Shown here: positions 35,254 to 46,225 of the stretch, piece by piece | Layout of the letters: every line of letters begins with the position of its first letter | How positions within the stretch are numbered: position 1 is the stretch's first letter | Assembly: GCF_024586455.1 (NCBI RefSeq) | Contig: NC_065923.1 | Location: 54,281,237-54,345,236, forward strand | Direction of reading: 5' to 3' | Length of the DNA stretch: 64,000 nucleotides | Source: Bactrocera neohumeralis | Lineage: Eukaryota > Arthropoda > Insecta > Diptera > Tephritidae | Translations under genes and position numbers: made by a program | Notes under the pieces: model-generated | What the model was told of the DNA's origin: nothing | The model's database searches: none | Seen by the model: only the letters and a program-made list of their open reading frames with translations

Positions 35254-36062
35254 TCCTCACTTGCGCGAAGTTCTACACATGACTCCATACTATATTCCAA
35301 CATTGAAAAATTCATCAAGCTACCTAGCTGGATCGAAAAACTACCTACTAGATCGATCATGTTGTGATAGACGGATGACATGTTTCCAGTGTTTAAGGCG
35401 TGTGTACGCTTCAAGTAACCCGGCATTTTAAGCCCCTTACGTACAGCAGAAATTGTAAAAGGCAAAAGAACAGCTAGTACGATGAGGAGTGCCTTCTCGC
35501 AGTGAAGGGACAGACTGCCAACCCCGGAACTTTACAATCGACCACAATACGTCCGGAATGGAATTAATACCGAGAGTTGAAGAGGGAAGCGAGACGCAAA
35601 AAAGAGAGGTCGGAATGTGTGAATATGAACAGATTGACAAGCCTCCTCAACAACGCATACAAACTTTTATCGAGCGTATTGTGTGAAAGATTAAAGTCCA
35701 TCGTCAACAAAGTTATTGAACCTTATCAGTGTGGCTTCAGACCTGGAAAATCAACCACAGACCAGATATTCACTATGCCCCAAAACTGACGTTGAGCAAT
35801 ACCGAAAGCTCCGTCAGGATCGGGAAGGATCTCTCCGAGCCGTTCAATACCAAACGAGGTTTCAGACAAGGCGACCCTCTACCATGCGACTTCTTCAATC
35901 TTCTGCTGGAGAAAATATTTCGATCTGCAGAGCTGAATCGAAAAGGGACAATCACAGCTATGAGAGAGTACAGCTGCTGGCGTACGCCGGTGATATAGAT
36001 ATCATTGGCCTTAACATTGGCGCCGTTAGTTCTGCTTTCTCCAGACTGAATAAGTGAAGCAA
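35254..36062 (+). pseudogene. RTE-type LINE fragment, endonuclease plus reverse transcriptase
   Basis: Plus-strand pieces of the same family as 30,205: an endonuclease segment readable as IDHVVIDG (about 35,350), a reverse transcriptase start (SVLCERLKSIVNKVIEPYQC and GFRPGKSTTDQIF, 35,620-35,785), then SSVRIGKDLSEPFNTKRGFR near 35,815, and a decayed YADD site reading YAGD (about 35,983). Interrupted by stops. Confidence 0.8.
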
Positions 36063-36956
36063 ATGGGCAAGTAAAGTCCTCTCTCGAGGACGAAAGATCA
36101 AACGGTATAAGTCACTGAATATTCCCATAAAAAAATTTGAATTTTTTTTCAACTCTTACCCCCTCAAATGTTAGTGATTGACAAACAAAAAATCCTCCCT
36201 CAAGCCAGGCGCTGTAGCTTAACTCTAAGGGGTCGCTATTTTTGTTTTAGGTTCCCATACATTTTACATAGGAATTTTCGTTTTTTCATTCAAACTAAAA
36301 TTTCACCAACTAATTTTCGTTATAGCGTATAGCGACAACTTTAAATTTTTTTTGCTGTTCATAGGATTAGAGTCCCATATTTTTGAACACTGATTCTTGT
36401 GTAGAATTTAACGAGGAATCGAATGGAAAAGTCAATTTTGAAAAAAAGTTGGTGGAAAAGCACAAAAAATTGGATTTTTGAAAAAAAAAAATGTTTTTTT
36501 TGGATTTTGAAATTTTTTTTTTGGATTTTAAAAATATTTTTATCAGAAAGCTGAGATTTTTTTACATAAAATTGGAGAACTTCAAAATTGTTTTCACTCA
36601 ATTTTGAGGTCGTTAAAAAATAAAAGAAATAGTAATTTTTTTGTTTGATCTCAATTTGAATTGCGCGCCAAAAAACAATGCAGCAACTTTGACTACTAAA
36701 AAGTTAAAAAATATTCTTCTCCTGGTCTATATTATGATATTCTAAAGTTTCGTTAAAATCGGAGAACTACGGGTACAAAACCGCCAATCGCCAATTTATG
36801 GAATGACCCTTATATAAAATATTGCTTAATTAAAGTGTTTAAAGTTTATTAGCTCGCAATATTTTATCAAATGGTCGTGCTATCAATAATAAGTGAAAAA
36901 ATGTATTTTATCTATAAATTTTTAGTTAAGCTTTAAAAAAAAATCCAGCTAACAAA
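36063..36956. other. AT-rich spacer with A/T homopolymer runs
   Basis: Includes T and A runs near 36,480-36,540 forming an imperfect tandem of TTTTGGATTTTGAAATTTTT-like units. No gene. Confidence 0.4.
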
Positions 36957-37142
36957 ATGTCCAAAATTTCAAAGATTCGTAAGAGGCAAGCCATTTCTTT
37001 TGAAGTAAAATTAAAACTCCTGAACTGTCTGCCTAGAGGTGAAGGTTCAACATCTGCGGGTAAGGATTTTGGCTTAAACGAAGCTACTATCGGGACCATT
37101 AAGAAAAATGAGAATAAAATACGGAAATCTGTCGAAAGATGA
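36957..37142 (+). pseudogene. Pogo/Tigger-type (CENP-B) DNA-binding domain fragment
   Basis: A 61-codon open frame with the psq-type helix-turn-helix of CENP-B/pogo transposases: KRQAISFEVKLKLLNCL, then GLNEATIGTIKKNENKIRKS. It stops before the second DNA-binding half and has no DDE domain after it. Most likely a transposon leftover; a small host regulator is possible but unsupported. Confidence 0.65.
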
Positions 37143-38876
37143 TTTTGGATAATTTGATAGATATCTCCAGTGATGACACCGAATTTGGTCCAGTTCGTCG
37201 CAAACAATTTCGCTTATCAAGTAATGTTCAATAAAATGCCATATGAACATACAATTTGTATGCATATGCGAAATTTTATAGTTTTCAACATTTTTACACG
37301 GCTTTTCGAAGTAAATATAGTTCTATATTGCATCGCTTCTTATTTTACACGGATTTCTGAGGAAAGAGTCTAAAAGAGTTGGGTGTATTAGTATGGCTGC
37401 TACGAAGTTGTGTCCATACAAAATGGACAACTGTGCTGTTTTGTGTACATGCTGGTCATTGTTATGTCGCTGCCTTCTTACAAATGTTCATGTAGTAGGA
37501 TTCACGACGCCATTTACAGTTCATTGTCGTGCTGCCATGTTGTGTCGCTTTCTATGTGTTCGGAGCGTAATGTGTAAATAACATATCTGATAAACATCTA
37601 ATTATTTTTACATAATTTTCTCTTTCAAGTTTCGCAGGAGTAAATATTTTACATTCAATTTCGTCACGGAATTTATTTGAAAAATGCTTGAGGCAACGAG
37701 TCATGACATATCTTTACGACAAAAATTATTTTTTGATCTTAACATAAGTATAAGATTGATTATGATAACATTTCGATTTAGCAGATTTCATTCCTTAAAC
37801 GACAGATATAAATATCCTTGATGTTCCAAAACCAAATTTCTTCGAAAGAATAGCTATGCACTTATTTTACCTAAGACATAAGGAGCTGCAACGATAAACA
37901 TATTAATGAAATGACTTAAACGCATTAATATTTCATTTATTTACGTACCAATTCGGATAGCAGCACATAACACCGTAAAAAAAACAAAATTGTTACGCAC
38001 ATCTGCTTGGGTTCGTTTTTTCTCCTCAGCAGGATCGATTTGTGGTGGCATTCGAAACATATTTCTTTTATTAATTTAACAAATTTTCTATATTAATCTT
38101 CACGTGTTTGTTGTTTAGAGAATAGAGATGCAAAACAATCGATAGTTTATTTTGACTATCGATGACTTAAGGCCTAATTAGACTTGCCAACCCTTTTCAT
38201 AGAATAACTAACTTTCACTTAACAAATTTAAGCTACCCTAAACGACTATTAAAATTAACAGCCCTGTAGGGCGATTCTGTACTGTGATACAGCCACAAGT
38301 CTCTAAATTTGAAATTTTAAGTTAGAGAAATTTTTTGTGACTTGAGACGATATCGGTATTCTATAAGTAACAGTCACAAAATCTATTACATTTCATTATT
38401 CAAAGATGTTTTTGCACTTGACTGAAAATAAATAAGTATGTTGTTAACGAATATTAAATTTTCTATAACATAATCAAAAAACGTAATTACCAACAAAAAT
38501 AAAAAAATGTGTTGATTTTGTTTCATAATATTTATAAAATTTATGTAAAATTGATTTATTTTTAACCTTTTCGTGTTTGAGTTACTTACAAAATATAAAA
38601 ACGGCAATCGATCAATATCTATGATGAAGTTTATTCAGAATATTCAAAATGGCAAACAAGAGCTTTTTTTAGTTTTGTGACCTGCTAACTATCAGGTAAC
38701 AAATTTGAAGACAATATTTTGAGACTAACCCTAAAGACTGTTTAGTGAATAGTAACTTTACCTCAAAATGTCTCAAATAGTGATTAGAGACTGCTTACAT
38801 AAATTGAAATTAAATTTAAGAGGAAGAGACTGAACAGACTAGTTGGCAGGTGTTCTCAACTCTTTCCTAGTGAGGT
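37143..38876. other. Intergenic DNA, unclassified repeats
   Basis: No gene recognised. Around 38,300-38,390 and 38,670-38,840 the phrases AAGTCTCTAAATTTGAAATT and GTGATTAGAGACTGCTTAC look like the inverted edges of a MITE, but the match is imperfect. Confidence 0.35.
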
Positions 38877-39960
38877 ATGACTCTGAGAATACTTCTGGGT
38901 GCACACCAGAAAATCCTTTTCGGAGGATTTCAAAAATTGCAAGAACGCCGCCAAATGGCAAAAAAAAATGAGGAGTCCACCACGAGAACAAGAGTGGCAT
39001 ATCCGATAGAGCGCAAAGTAGAGAATCTGTCAATAACTTTGCGAACTGGGCAGGAAAATAAAGAAGCACGAAAATATGATGTCCGGACAGAGACACATAA
39101 AACAAGCTATGCGAGAACTTGTAAGCAGCATAACGAACTTGTATGACAAAACAAATAATCCCGAAATCCAATCTAAAATAGTAATGGTAGGGAAAGCGTC
39201 ACAAGTATCTCCCCAAAATACACCAAAAAGAGCACTGGAGACATCAGGCTTCCTACCACCTACGAAGAAGCCAAAAAACGTAACTCAAAAAGTGCAAGAA
39301 ACATTAAGTGAAGTCATGAAAATAAATAATGAAGACACCGCAGCAAATAAACCAGCACCCGAGAAATGCGTAGACGTGGTAAAAAAGAAGAGGCCCATGG
39401 AAAAGAGATTTAGGTCGAAACCAGACGCTATAATTCTAACAAAACAGGACGGAGCCTCGTATGCAGACCAGCTCATAGAGCTAAAAAGCCAAGGAGACAA
39501 AGGAGCTGAAACTATTCAGACCCTAGAGGGAGTGGTTGGCGAGATGGCTGTAGTACAACCAAAAACACACAACGTGACTATAATGTGCAAAGATCTAGAT
39601 GAGATCACTACTCCTGAAGAAATCTGCTGCGCATTACAGAAAGAGTGCTGAATGCAGAACATAGAGCCAGCTAATGTTAAAAATATTCGGAAAACAAGAA
39701 GCGGCGCTCAAATAGCCCTTGTATCCCTGTGTGCTTAAGATGCCAAGACTGAACTTAATTTTGGCAAAGTAAAGATCGGGTGGTCGATCTGTTACTTCCG
39801 GGCGATGTTACAGATGTTTCCATTCAGGTCATATGGCGCGTAAATGTTGCAGTCTGATCGACAGGTCCTTTCTTTGCACACGTTGTGGAGTATGCATTAA
39901 TACACCGAGAACATTCGGTTCTAAGTACAACTGGTCCCAAATACGTGGAGGTGCTAAAAA
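38877..39960 (+). pseudogene. LINE ORF1 (gag-like) pseudogene
   Basis: Two overlapping frames (38,877-39,146 and 39,076-39,651) give a basic, lysine-rich gag-like protein. A frame-shifted zinc knuckle follows at 39,806-39,847 with exact C-X2-C-X4-H-X4-C spacing (CYRCFHSGHMARKC) and a start of a second knuckle (CTRC). It binds element RNA in intact relatives. One frameshift and several stops lie between the parts. Confidence 0.75.
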
Positions 39961-39963
39961 TAA

Positions 39964-42110
39964 TTGAAAATGAGAATATTGCAGCTGAATTTAAACCACT
40001 GCGCCGCAGAACAAGCCTTGCTGCAACAAATCTTAATAGAAAGCAACATTGATGTCGCCTTTCTGAGTGAGCAATATTCCCAACGTTCGGTAAGTACTTG
40101 GATTAGAGATAGAAGTGGCAAATCAGCAATGGACAAACATTCACGTCTTGCTGCAGCGAAGCAAAAAATGGCTTTACATGGAGAGACAAATCGCCGATAA
40201 TAATGGCAGGCGATTTTAACGCATGCTCTACTGCCTGGGGTAGCAGAAGTTCAAACCATCGTCGGCGCCTAGTTCTAGAATTCCTGAGCCAAACCAATCT
40301 CACAATAATGAATAGTGACACGAAAAATACTATAATAGACCTGATGTTTGCAAATGACGCACTAAGCAGACACATCAAGTGGGAGGTGCCAGAGATGTTC
40401 ACAAATAGTGACCACATGGCAATCATTGCAGAAGTTTTATTCTCTCGAGACCAGGTACTCCCACGTAGTAACCCTATACAAAAACGAAGCTGGAAGCAAA
40501 CAGATTTTGAGACAGTCTGGAGTGCAGCAATAGCATTAGGCGAAGGCAGCGTCCACTTAGTACCACATTGCGAAAGGAACTGGTAGCAGCATGCGACGCT
40601 ACAATGCGAAGGCAAAAAATGTCACAATAAGCGAAGACCTGTATACTGGTGGAATGAAGAAATTTCCACGTTGAGAAAGCTCTGTCACTTAGCACAACGT
40701 CGCCTACAACGCAATCAAAGTAGCGAAATCGAAAACCGTCTCAAAGAAGTTTTTAAAAGCCATTAGAAGCTTCTAAAGTCAGCTATAATCCGTAGCACAA
40801 AAATATGTTTTGAAAAGACATGTAAAGAAGCGAATATAGACCCCTGGGGGACTGTTTATAAAATCTGTATGTCCAAATTCCAAAACAAGCGGCAGCAACC
40901 GAAATGCGCTCCGTTCATGAAGAAAGTCGTCGAGGCCTTATTTCCGACGCACGCCCTGATTACCAGCGCGGTGCGACGAAACAAAGCTGCTGAATCACCT
41001 CCACTGGTTACAGAAGAAGAACTATTGGCCACAGCTAAAAATCAAAAACAATAAAGCGTCTGGTATCGATGGCATACCAAACAGAGCTCTAAAGGTAGCC
41101 ATAGTTTCAAAGCCCACTCTTTTCGCAAAAATGTACAACGCATGTATAAAAGAAGGGTTGTTCCCCGATCCCTGGAAAGTGCAGCGCCGGGTTTTTGTCC
41201 CAAAACCAAAAAAACACTAGATTAACCTTTTTCGTATCGACCTCTGTGTATGCTCGACACAATAGGCAAAGTGTACGAAAGCATACAAAGAAACCGCTTG
41301 GAGAATGCTATCCTGGAAGCCGGCGGACTACCAGAAACACAATACGGCTTCAGAAAACAGAGGTCTACTATAGATGCGCTGAAGGAAGTTGTCGCCACTG
41401 CGAAAAGTGCAGTAAGTGGCAAAAGATGGAAAGGTGGTACAAAAAAATATTGTGCGCTGATCACCCTGCATTCAACTCTGCTAAATGGACAAATTATATG
41501 AAATACGCACCCCTCAGTACCTCATAAATATCGTTATGAGTTATTTTGAAAATAGAAAGCTGATCTACGACACCACCGAAGGCATCAAGAGCTACCCTAT
41601 TTCAAATGGTGTACCACAAGGTTCTGTTTTAGGCCCTCTCTTATAGAATCTAGTGTATGATGGGGTTTTAAGAATTCCACAACCAAAAAACATTAAGCTA
41701 ATTGCATACGCGGACGACCTTATAGTCGTAGCAGTAGCTAAACAACTTGATGACCTCCAAAATAAATGTAATTTGACGAGATTATATGAACTGAGAAAAA
41801 AACTATATGGCAGCAATGGTGGCAAACCTCAACTAAAGGACGGTGGACCCACAGACTTATACCTGACATCCATACGTGAATAAGTAGACAAGATGGGGAC
41901 CTGGATTTCCACCTGACCCAAATATTATGCGGTCATGGGTGCTTCAGAGGCTATCTATACAAATTTAATAATGGCGTTAGTCTGTATTGTTCGATGTGTA
42001 CGGAGTCAATAGAAGACTCTGAACACGTATTTTTCCATTGTCCTCGTTTTATAAATATAAAAGAAAAGTTAGAAACAGCAATAGAAGAAGAAGAAGTTTG
42101 ACTGTACCTA
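39964..42110 (+). pseudogene. LINE ORF2 (endonuclease and reverse transcriptase) pseudogene
   Basis: It begins MRILQLNLNHCAAEQALLQQ (39,970), the usual start of R1-type endonucleases. MAGDFNACSTAWGS (40,203) holds the GDFN site, and NSDHMAI holds the SDH site. The reverse transcriptase shows ETQYGFRKQRSTIDA (about 41,335), ISNGVPQGSVLGPLL (about 41,600) and the catalytic IAYADDLIVV (about 41,701). All key residues survive, but stops after GPLL and in other places break the frame. Confidence 0.8.
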
Positions 42111-42365
42111 TGTCTCAGTCCTCTGAGAAGTGGGATGCTGTTCGTGAAGCGGAAACTTCCATCGCGACAATATTAAGTCAGCTACAGTAAAATAGGCGTC
42201 AGTCCGTCCGCGCTATAGAGGAGGCGTAAAATGTCTTGTCACTCCCATGAAGTAATGCCTTATCTGGTGGTTCCATAGGAGAGTCTTGAGTTGGGAGTAG
42301 GTTAGGTTTAGCGGACTAAAGTCCCGCACTCCGGCTTTCGATGCTTCCTCCTACTACTAAAAAAA

Positions 42366-42984
42366 GAACGCGCTATTAGCCAACATAATAATTATAATTA
42401 AATATAGTTCATTTTGAAATTTTGTATAAAACTTACCAATCTTAATCCACATTCCTTAAATCGCACATAAAATATTTATATACTTATACCAGAGAATGTT
42501 CTCTGCTAAAGGGTAGTTTCCAGCTCGCAAGAAATGTAAAAACTTCATATAAAAAAAACGCTTAAGAAATGGTCAAGAAAATTTACCGCTAGTATGCGAG
42601 CTCTAAAGAAACTAATACTAACTTTTAATAAATTTTTCAATAAAATGCGAATATGGCAACGGTGGTTTTGCGAAGTATGAAATCAACAATTGTTTCTTGA
42701 AGGAAATTCAAAGTAATTGTCAAATTCATCGTAAATTAGTCAAAATCATTATTATGAAATATAGTTCATTTTGGAATGTTGTATAAAACTTACCAATCAT
42801 CAACAACATTCCTTAAATCGCAATGAAAATATTTATGTTGCTACACACATATTACGCACAAAGTTTATTTTCTTGCTCTTCTAATGTGGATCATTCACAA
42901 TGCGTAACCAGCTGTCAAAATTACTTGAAGAAATAATGTATTTTTTTTCTTGAGCAATTACTTGAGAGCTGGATACGGACCTTA
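42366..42984. repeat. Internal direct repeats, unclassified MITE-like block
   Basis: An 80-bp unit containing TATAAAACTTACCAATC and ATTCCTTAAATCGCA occurs at about 42,400-42,480 and again at about 42,760-42,840, in the same orientation. No coding potential. Confidence 0.55.
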
Positions 42985-43195
42985 ACAGTCAAATCTATTG
43001 CTATTGCCAAATCGGTATGTGGGCATTTGCTATCATAACATAATCATTTGCGAAATGGCGTCGAGCAGGCAAATACGAGCTATGAAAAAGCTTAAAAATT
43101 TGAAAAGGCTTTATGAAATTCATAAATAAAAAATAAAAAAAGACTGATCTATCACACTGTTGAAGTGACAGTTCTTTGCATGAAATAGTAGTTTG
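42985..43195 (-). repeat. Deleted copy of the 7372-8151 MITE family
   Basis: On the opposite strand it matches the interior of 7372-8151 twice: CAAAGAACTGTCACTTCA at one side and TATGTGGGCATTTG...ATCATAACATAA at the other, with the middle removed. A further short piece lies at 44,956-45,010. Confidence 0.65.
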
Positions 43196-43220
43196 CATAA
43201 AAATGTGTAGACCATGTATT

Positions 43221-43590
43221 AGGGGGTTTCTCTTGCTCTTGCAAGATTGCAGATTGCAAAACTCCTATACCGATATATACAAGGGTATGAGAGCACCCAT
43301 TTCTGAATCTATAGATATATGATATAGTGATATATGAACGCCTGATTCGGTCAATTTATTGTGAATGATCAAAAATGATAGAAAGTGTCGGGAATGGAGA
43401 TCTAATGTTCTTGACTATTTAGACGAAGAACGTTATTAACAAATGCTCAGAGTCTCAAGAGATCAATTTACGTTGCTATTGTCCTTGATCAAAGACAGTG
43501 CACAGTTTAACAATTCTCAATCCATTAGGCAATTTTCAGTAGATCTACAGTTAGCTATAACCTTATATCGTTTGGTTCATCGCATCTACG
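43221..43590 (+). mobile_element. PIF/Harbinger element, 5' end with transposase start
   Basis: The terminus AGGGGGTTTCTCTTGCTCTT matches the MITEs at 26,794 and 61,322, and shared subterminal sequence follows (ATTCGGTCAATTTATTGTGA at about 43,351). An open frame from 43,443, with its upstream part at 43,395 broken by one stop, reads SRDQFTLLLSLIKDS and FSVDLQLAITLYRL. This is the N-terminal region seen in Harbinger transposases before the DDE domain. It is cut off where an RTE-type LINE piece starts at about 43,590. Confidence 0.72.
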
Positions 43591-44058
43591 TTGAAGTCGT
43601 AGATAATTTCGTCTATCTTGGAGCCAGCACCAACACCACCAACAATGTCAGCCTGGAAATTCAACGCAGGATAACTCTTGCCAACAGGTGCTACTTCGGA
43701 CTGAGTAGGCAATTGAGAAGTAAGGTCCTCTCTCGACAAATAAAAACCAAACTCTATAAGTCACTAATTATTCCCGTCCTGGTTTATGGTGCAGAGGCTT
43801 AAACGATGACAACAACTGATGAGTCGACGTTGCGAGTGTTCGAGAGAAAGGTTCTGCGAAAGATTTATGGTTCTTTGAGCGTTGACCAGGGCGAATATCG
43901 CATTCGATGGAACGATGAGCTGTATGAGATATACGATGACATTGGTCATGTTGTCCGAATGGACGAAAACACTCCAGAAGCAGAAAAAGAGGAAGACCAC
44001 CACTCTTTTTGAAGGACCAGGTGGATAAGGACCTGGCTTCGCTTAGAATTTAATAAGC
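43591..44058 (+). pseudogene. RTE-type LINE 3' end
   Basis: The plus frames give the C-terminal part of the family at 30,205: VDNFVYLGASTNTTNN, RRITLANRCYFGLSRQLRSK, LVYGAEA, a stop, then DESTLRVFERKVLRKIYGSL and the end KDQVDKDLASL (about 44,013-44,045). One in-frame stop and one shift. Truncated at the 5' end by incomplete reverse transcription or by recombination with the Harbinger element. Confidence 0.85.
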
Positions 44059-44189
44059 ATTATGCAACAATTATTTAAGCCTTAAAATTTGAAATTTGTT
44101 TTTTTTAAGAAATGCATTTATAAAAAGGTTCATTTCATTTTTTATCATCCTCGTAAAATTTTAAATGCTTCTAGAGATCAAAGCCTTTA

Positions 44190-44948
44190 CAGTGTCGGAC
44201 AAAACATAAAAAATCATCATCATTTTAATTTAATCAAGTTTCCTTATATAAAAAGTTGTGACGTTATTAAAATTTCACTTATTTCGAAGAAATTAATAAA
44301 AAAGGGACCATGGCTGGAAACAAAAATTAAATTCTATTAAAACAATTAATAGTAAAAACTACTAGTAATAGTAAAACTACATGAATTTTTATGTCAACAA
44401 ATTAACAGTGAGCTTTATTATAAAGAAATTTAGGAACAATGGATCTGTGGAAACTTACCATCGTGGAAGACGGCCCAAAGCTACAACACGTCATGATGAT
44501 TCAAAAATACTTTGAGAACTAAAATAGTTTCCAGATTAGTCGGCAGCGAGCGTGGTTAAAGCCTTATATTTGGAAGTTACCAGCCTTACTGTACAAAGAA
44601 GCTAAAAAGTCTTTTATATCAAGAAAAAATCTACTAAGACGTATACTGGTTAGTAAAACGATGGAAAACAATACTTTTCTCTCATGAATTAAAATTTATT
44701 TTGAAATATTCAAACGGAATGAGAAGAGTTCGCCAACCAAAAGATAAAAGGTCAGATCCCCGATACTGCCAAGGTAAGGTTAAGCATGGTGGAGGTGGCA
44801 TTATGGTATATGGACGTTTTTCCGAGCTTGGCCTTGAACCTCTTCATCGAATCAATTAGATCGATTCATATACAAGGATATCCTTGCGAGATTAGGAGAT
44901 GATAATGTAATTCGTTGGTAGGAGTCCAATATGTTTTGTCCGACACTG
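44190..44948 (+). mobile_element. Tc1-like transposon, deleted
   Basis: Inverted ends CAGTGTCGGACAAAACATAA at 44,190 and its complement ending at 44,948, with TA at 44,188-44,189 and 44,949-44,950. The plus strand carries Tc1-type pieces, for example the HGGGGIMVYG-like stretch around 44,785-44,815 and RRPKATTRH-like sequence near 44,465. 759 bp, no intact gene. Confidence 0.88.
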
Positions 44949-45825
44949 TATATCAACTTGAACATACCTACCAGACGCCATTTCGATTATTTCATGATAT
45001 CAAATGCCCATACAAAAACATTACCAACCTCAATAGCAATTCTTTCACATACTGCTAGCCCCAGCTGGTACTTTTCTCTCACTGAACACTCTTCACAGAG
45101 TTGCTTAGATAATTTTACATCAATCTATTGTTAAATAAATAAAAATTACTTACCATTAGCTTAGTTAATTACTAAACGGTATGGTTAATTGTGTACAAGT
45201 AGAGGTTAAACTATGAAAATTAATGGAAATTTTAAGAGGAATCTATTATAATTCAAAATCTGTAATCTTTTGACAGCGACATCTACAGTGCTTCTATAAT
45301 TTTCTAGAACGAAAATAACCTTTAGGAAATTTCCAGTATCGAACGACAATAAAAAGAGAAGGTGAAAACTAGCATTTAGTACTCGATAAAACACGCTGAA
45401 GAAAAGTGATATTGTGGTAAATAAATTTTTCTTGAAAGAACACGTACACTTTTTAATATAGTAAAAAATCATATTCATGAACAGGTATTTTAAATGACTA
45501 TATCCACGAAAAGAAAAATAATTATTTGATTTGAAAATGTGAACTGTGAAAATGTTAAAGATGGGATAAAGAGCAAAGATATATGTAATTGAATGAGAAA
45601 AAATATGTACCGAACACGGAAGCTGTAGTTAATCAAAATTAGTAGCACTGTTGATTTAATTCTAAGTATTTAGTAAACATAAAATCTTCCATAATATATA
45701 AATAAACTACTAATGTATATCAGAGAAGTGATTTAATATTACAATTTGATACAAGTACATACATATAAATCGAATAGGTTAGTAACAATTGTAGTACAAT
45801 GTAGTTGAATAGTGGGGGGAAGCTT
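44949..45825. other. Intergenic DNA upstream of Hsc70Cb
   Basis: A short piece of the 7372-8151 MITE family lies at 44,956-45,010. The rest is AT-rich without coding signal. ATATATAAATAAAC near 45,694 is TATA-like but about 130 bases above the likely start site. Confidence 0.4.
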
Positions 45826-45831
45826 TCAGTC
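45826..45831 (+). promoter_or_regulatory. Candidate initiator of Hsc70Cb
   Basis: TCAGTC matches the insect initiator (TCAGTY), with +1 at 45,828. It lies about 400 bases before the start codon at the edge of an abruptly GC-richer stretch. No good downstream element was seen at the usual spacing. Confidence 0.4.
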
Positions 45832-45942
45832 CGGTGCAAAATTTTCGTTTCGTTATCCACATGTTCGGTTTGGGGCGAGTTATTAGTTCAAAGTGTTGAG
45901 TCGCGTGGTGGTGGATGAGAATTAGGCTTGTCGAAATTGGTT

Positions 45943-45957
45943 TGAAACTTCTGGAAA
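45943..45957 (+). promoter_or_regulatory. Perfect three-unit heat-shock element
   Basis: TGAAACTTCTGGAAA has three contiguous inverted NGAAN units (GAA, TTC, GAA at exact 5-bp spacing), the consensus binding site of trimeric HSF. It lies 283 bases upstream of the Hsc70Cb ATG. If transcription starts at 45,828 it falls in the 5' untranslated region. Confidence 0.6.
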
Positions 45958-46225
45958 GAAAAAGTCGTAAATAATCAATCGTTTCTTTAGATATTTTGTA
46001 TTTTTTTAAATAAAAACTTAAAGAAAATGAAAGTTTTCCTGTGATTTTTCTTCTATTGTCAAAAATTATAGAATTTGTGACTCATTGTGCTGAAAGGAAA
46101 ACTAGCAGTAAATCTTTCAAAGGAACGAAAGGGCAACACACTTTTAACGACGGTGCTGATTATACTACACTTGAACAGAAGTTATTAAAAAGTAATTGAG
46201 GTATCTGAAATAACGTATTGAAGAA

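Larger units (their letters stand above)
38877..42365 (+). mobile_element. Degenerate R1/LOA-like LINE, nearly full length
   Basis: Contains a gag-like ORF1 (38,877-39,960) followed by ORF2 with endonuclease (39,964-40,600), reverse transcriptase (41,060-41,900) and a C-terminal cysteine-histidine motif (about 41,990-42,100, CSMCTESIEDSEHVFFHC). A short 3' untranslated region ends in an A-rich tract at about 42,358. The order and motifs fit the R1 group. Multiple stops and frameshifts make it non-functional. Confidence 0.82.

Noticed and set aside
35129..35431. 100-codon plus frame as a gene
   Set aside because: Its first part is the hAT subterminal region and its second part is RTE endonuclease read in a wrong frame; the target duplication at 35,246 lies in its middle.
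40103..40615. 170-codon minus-strand frame
   Set aside because: Antisense shadow of the LINE endonuclease region (GDFN and SDH motifs read on the plus strand).
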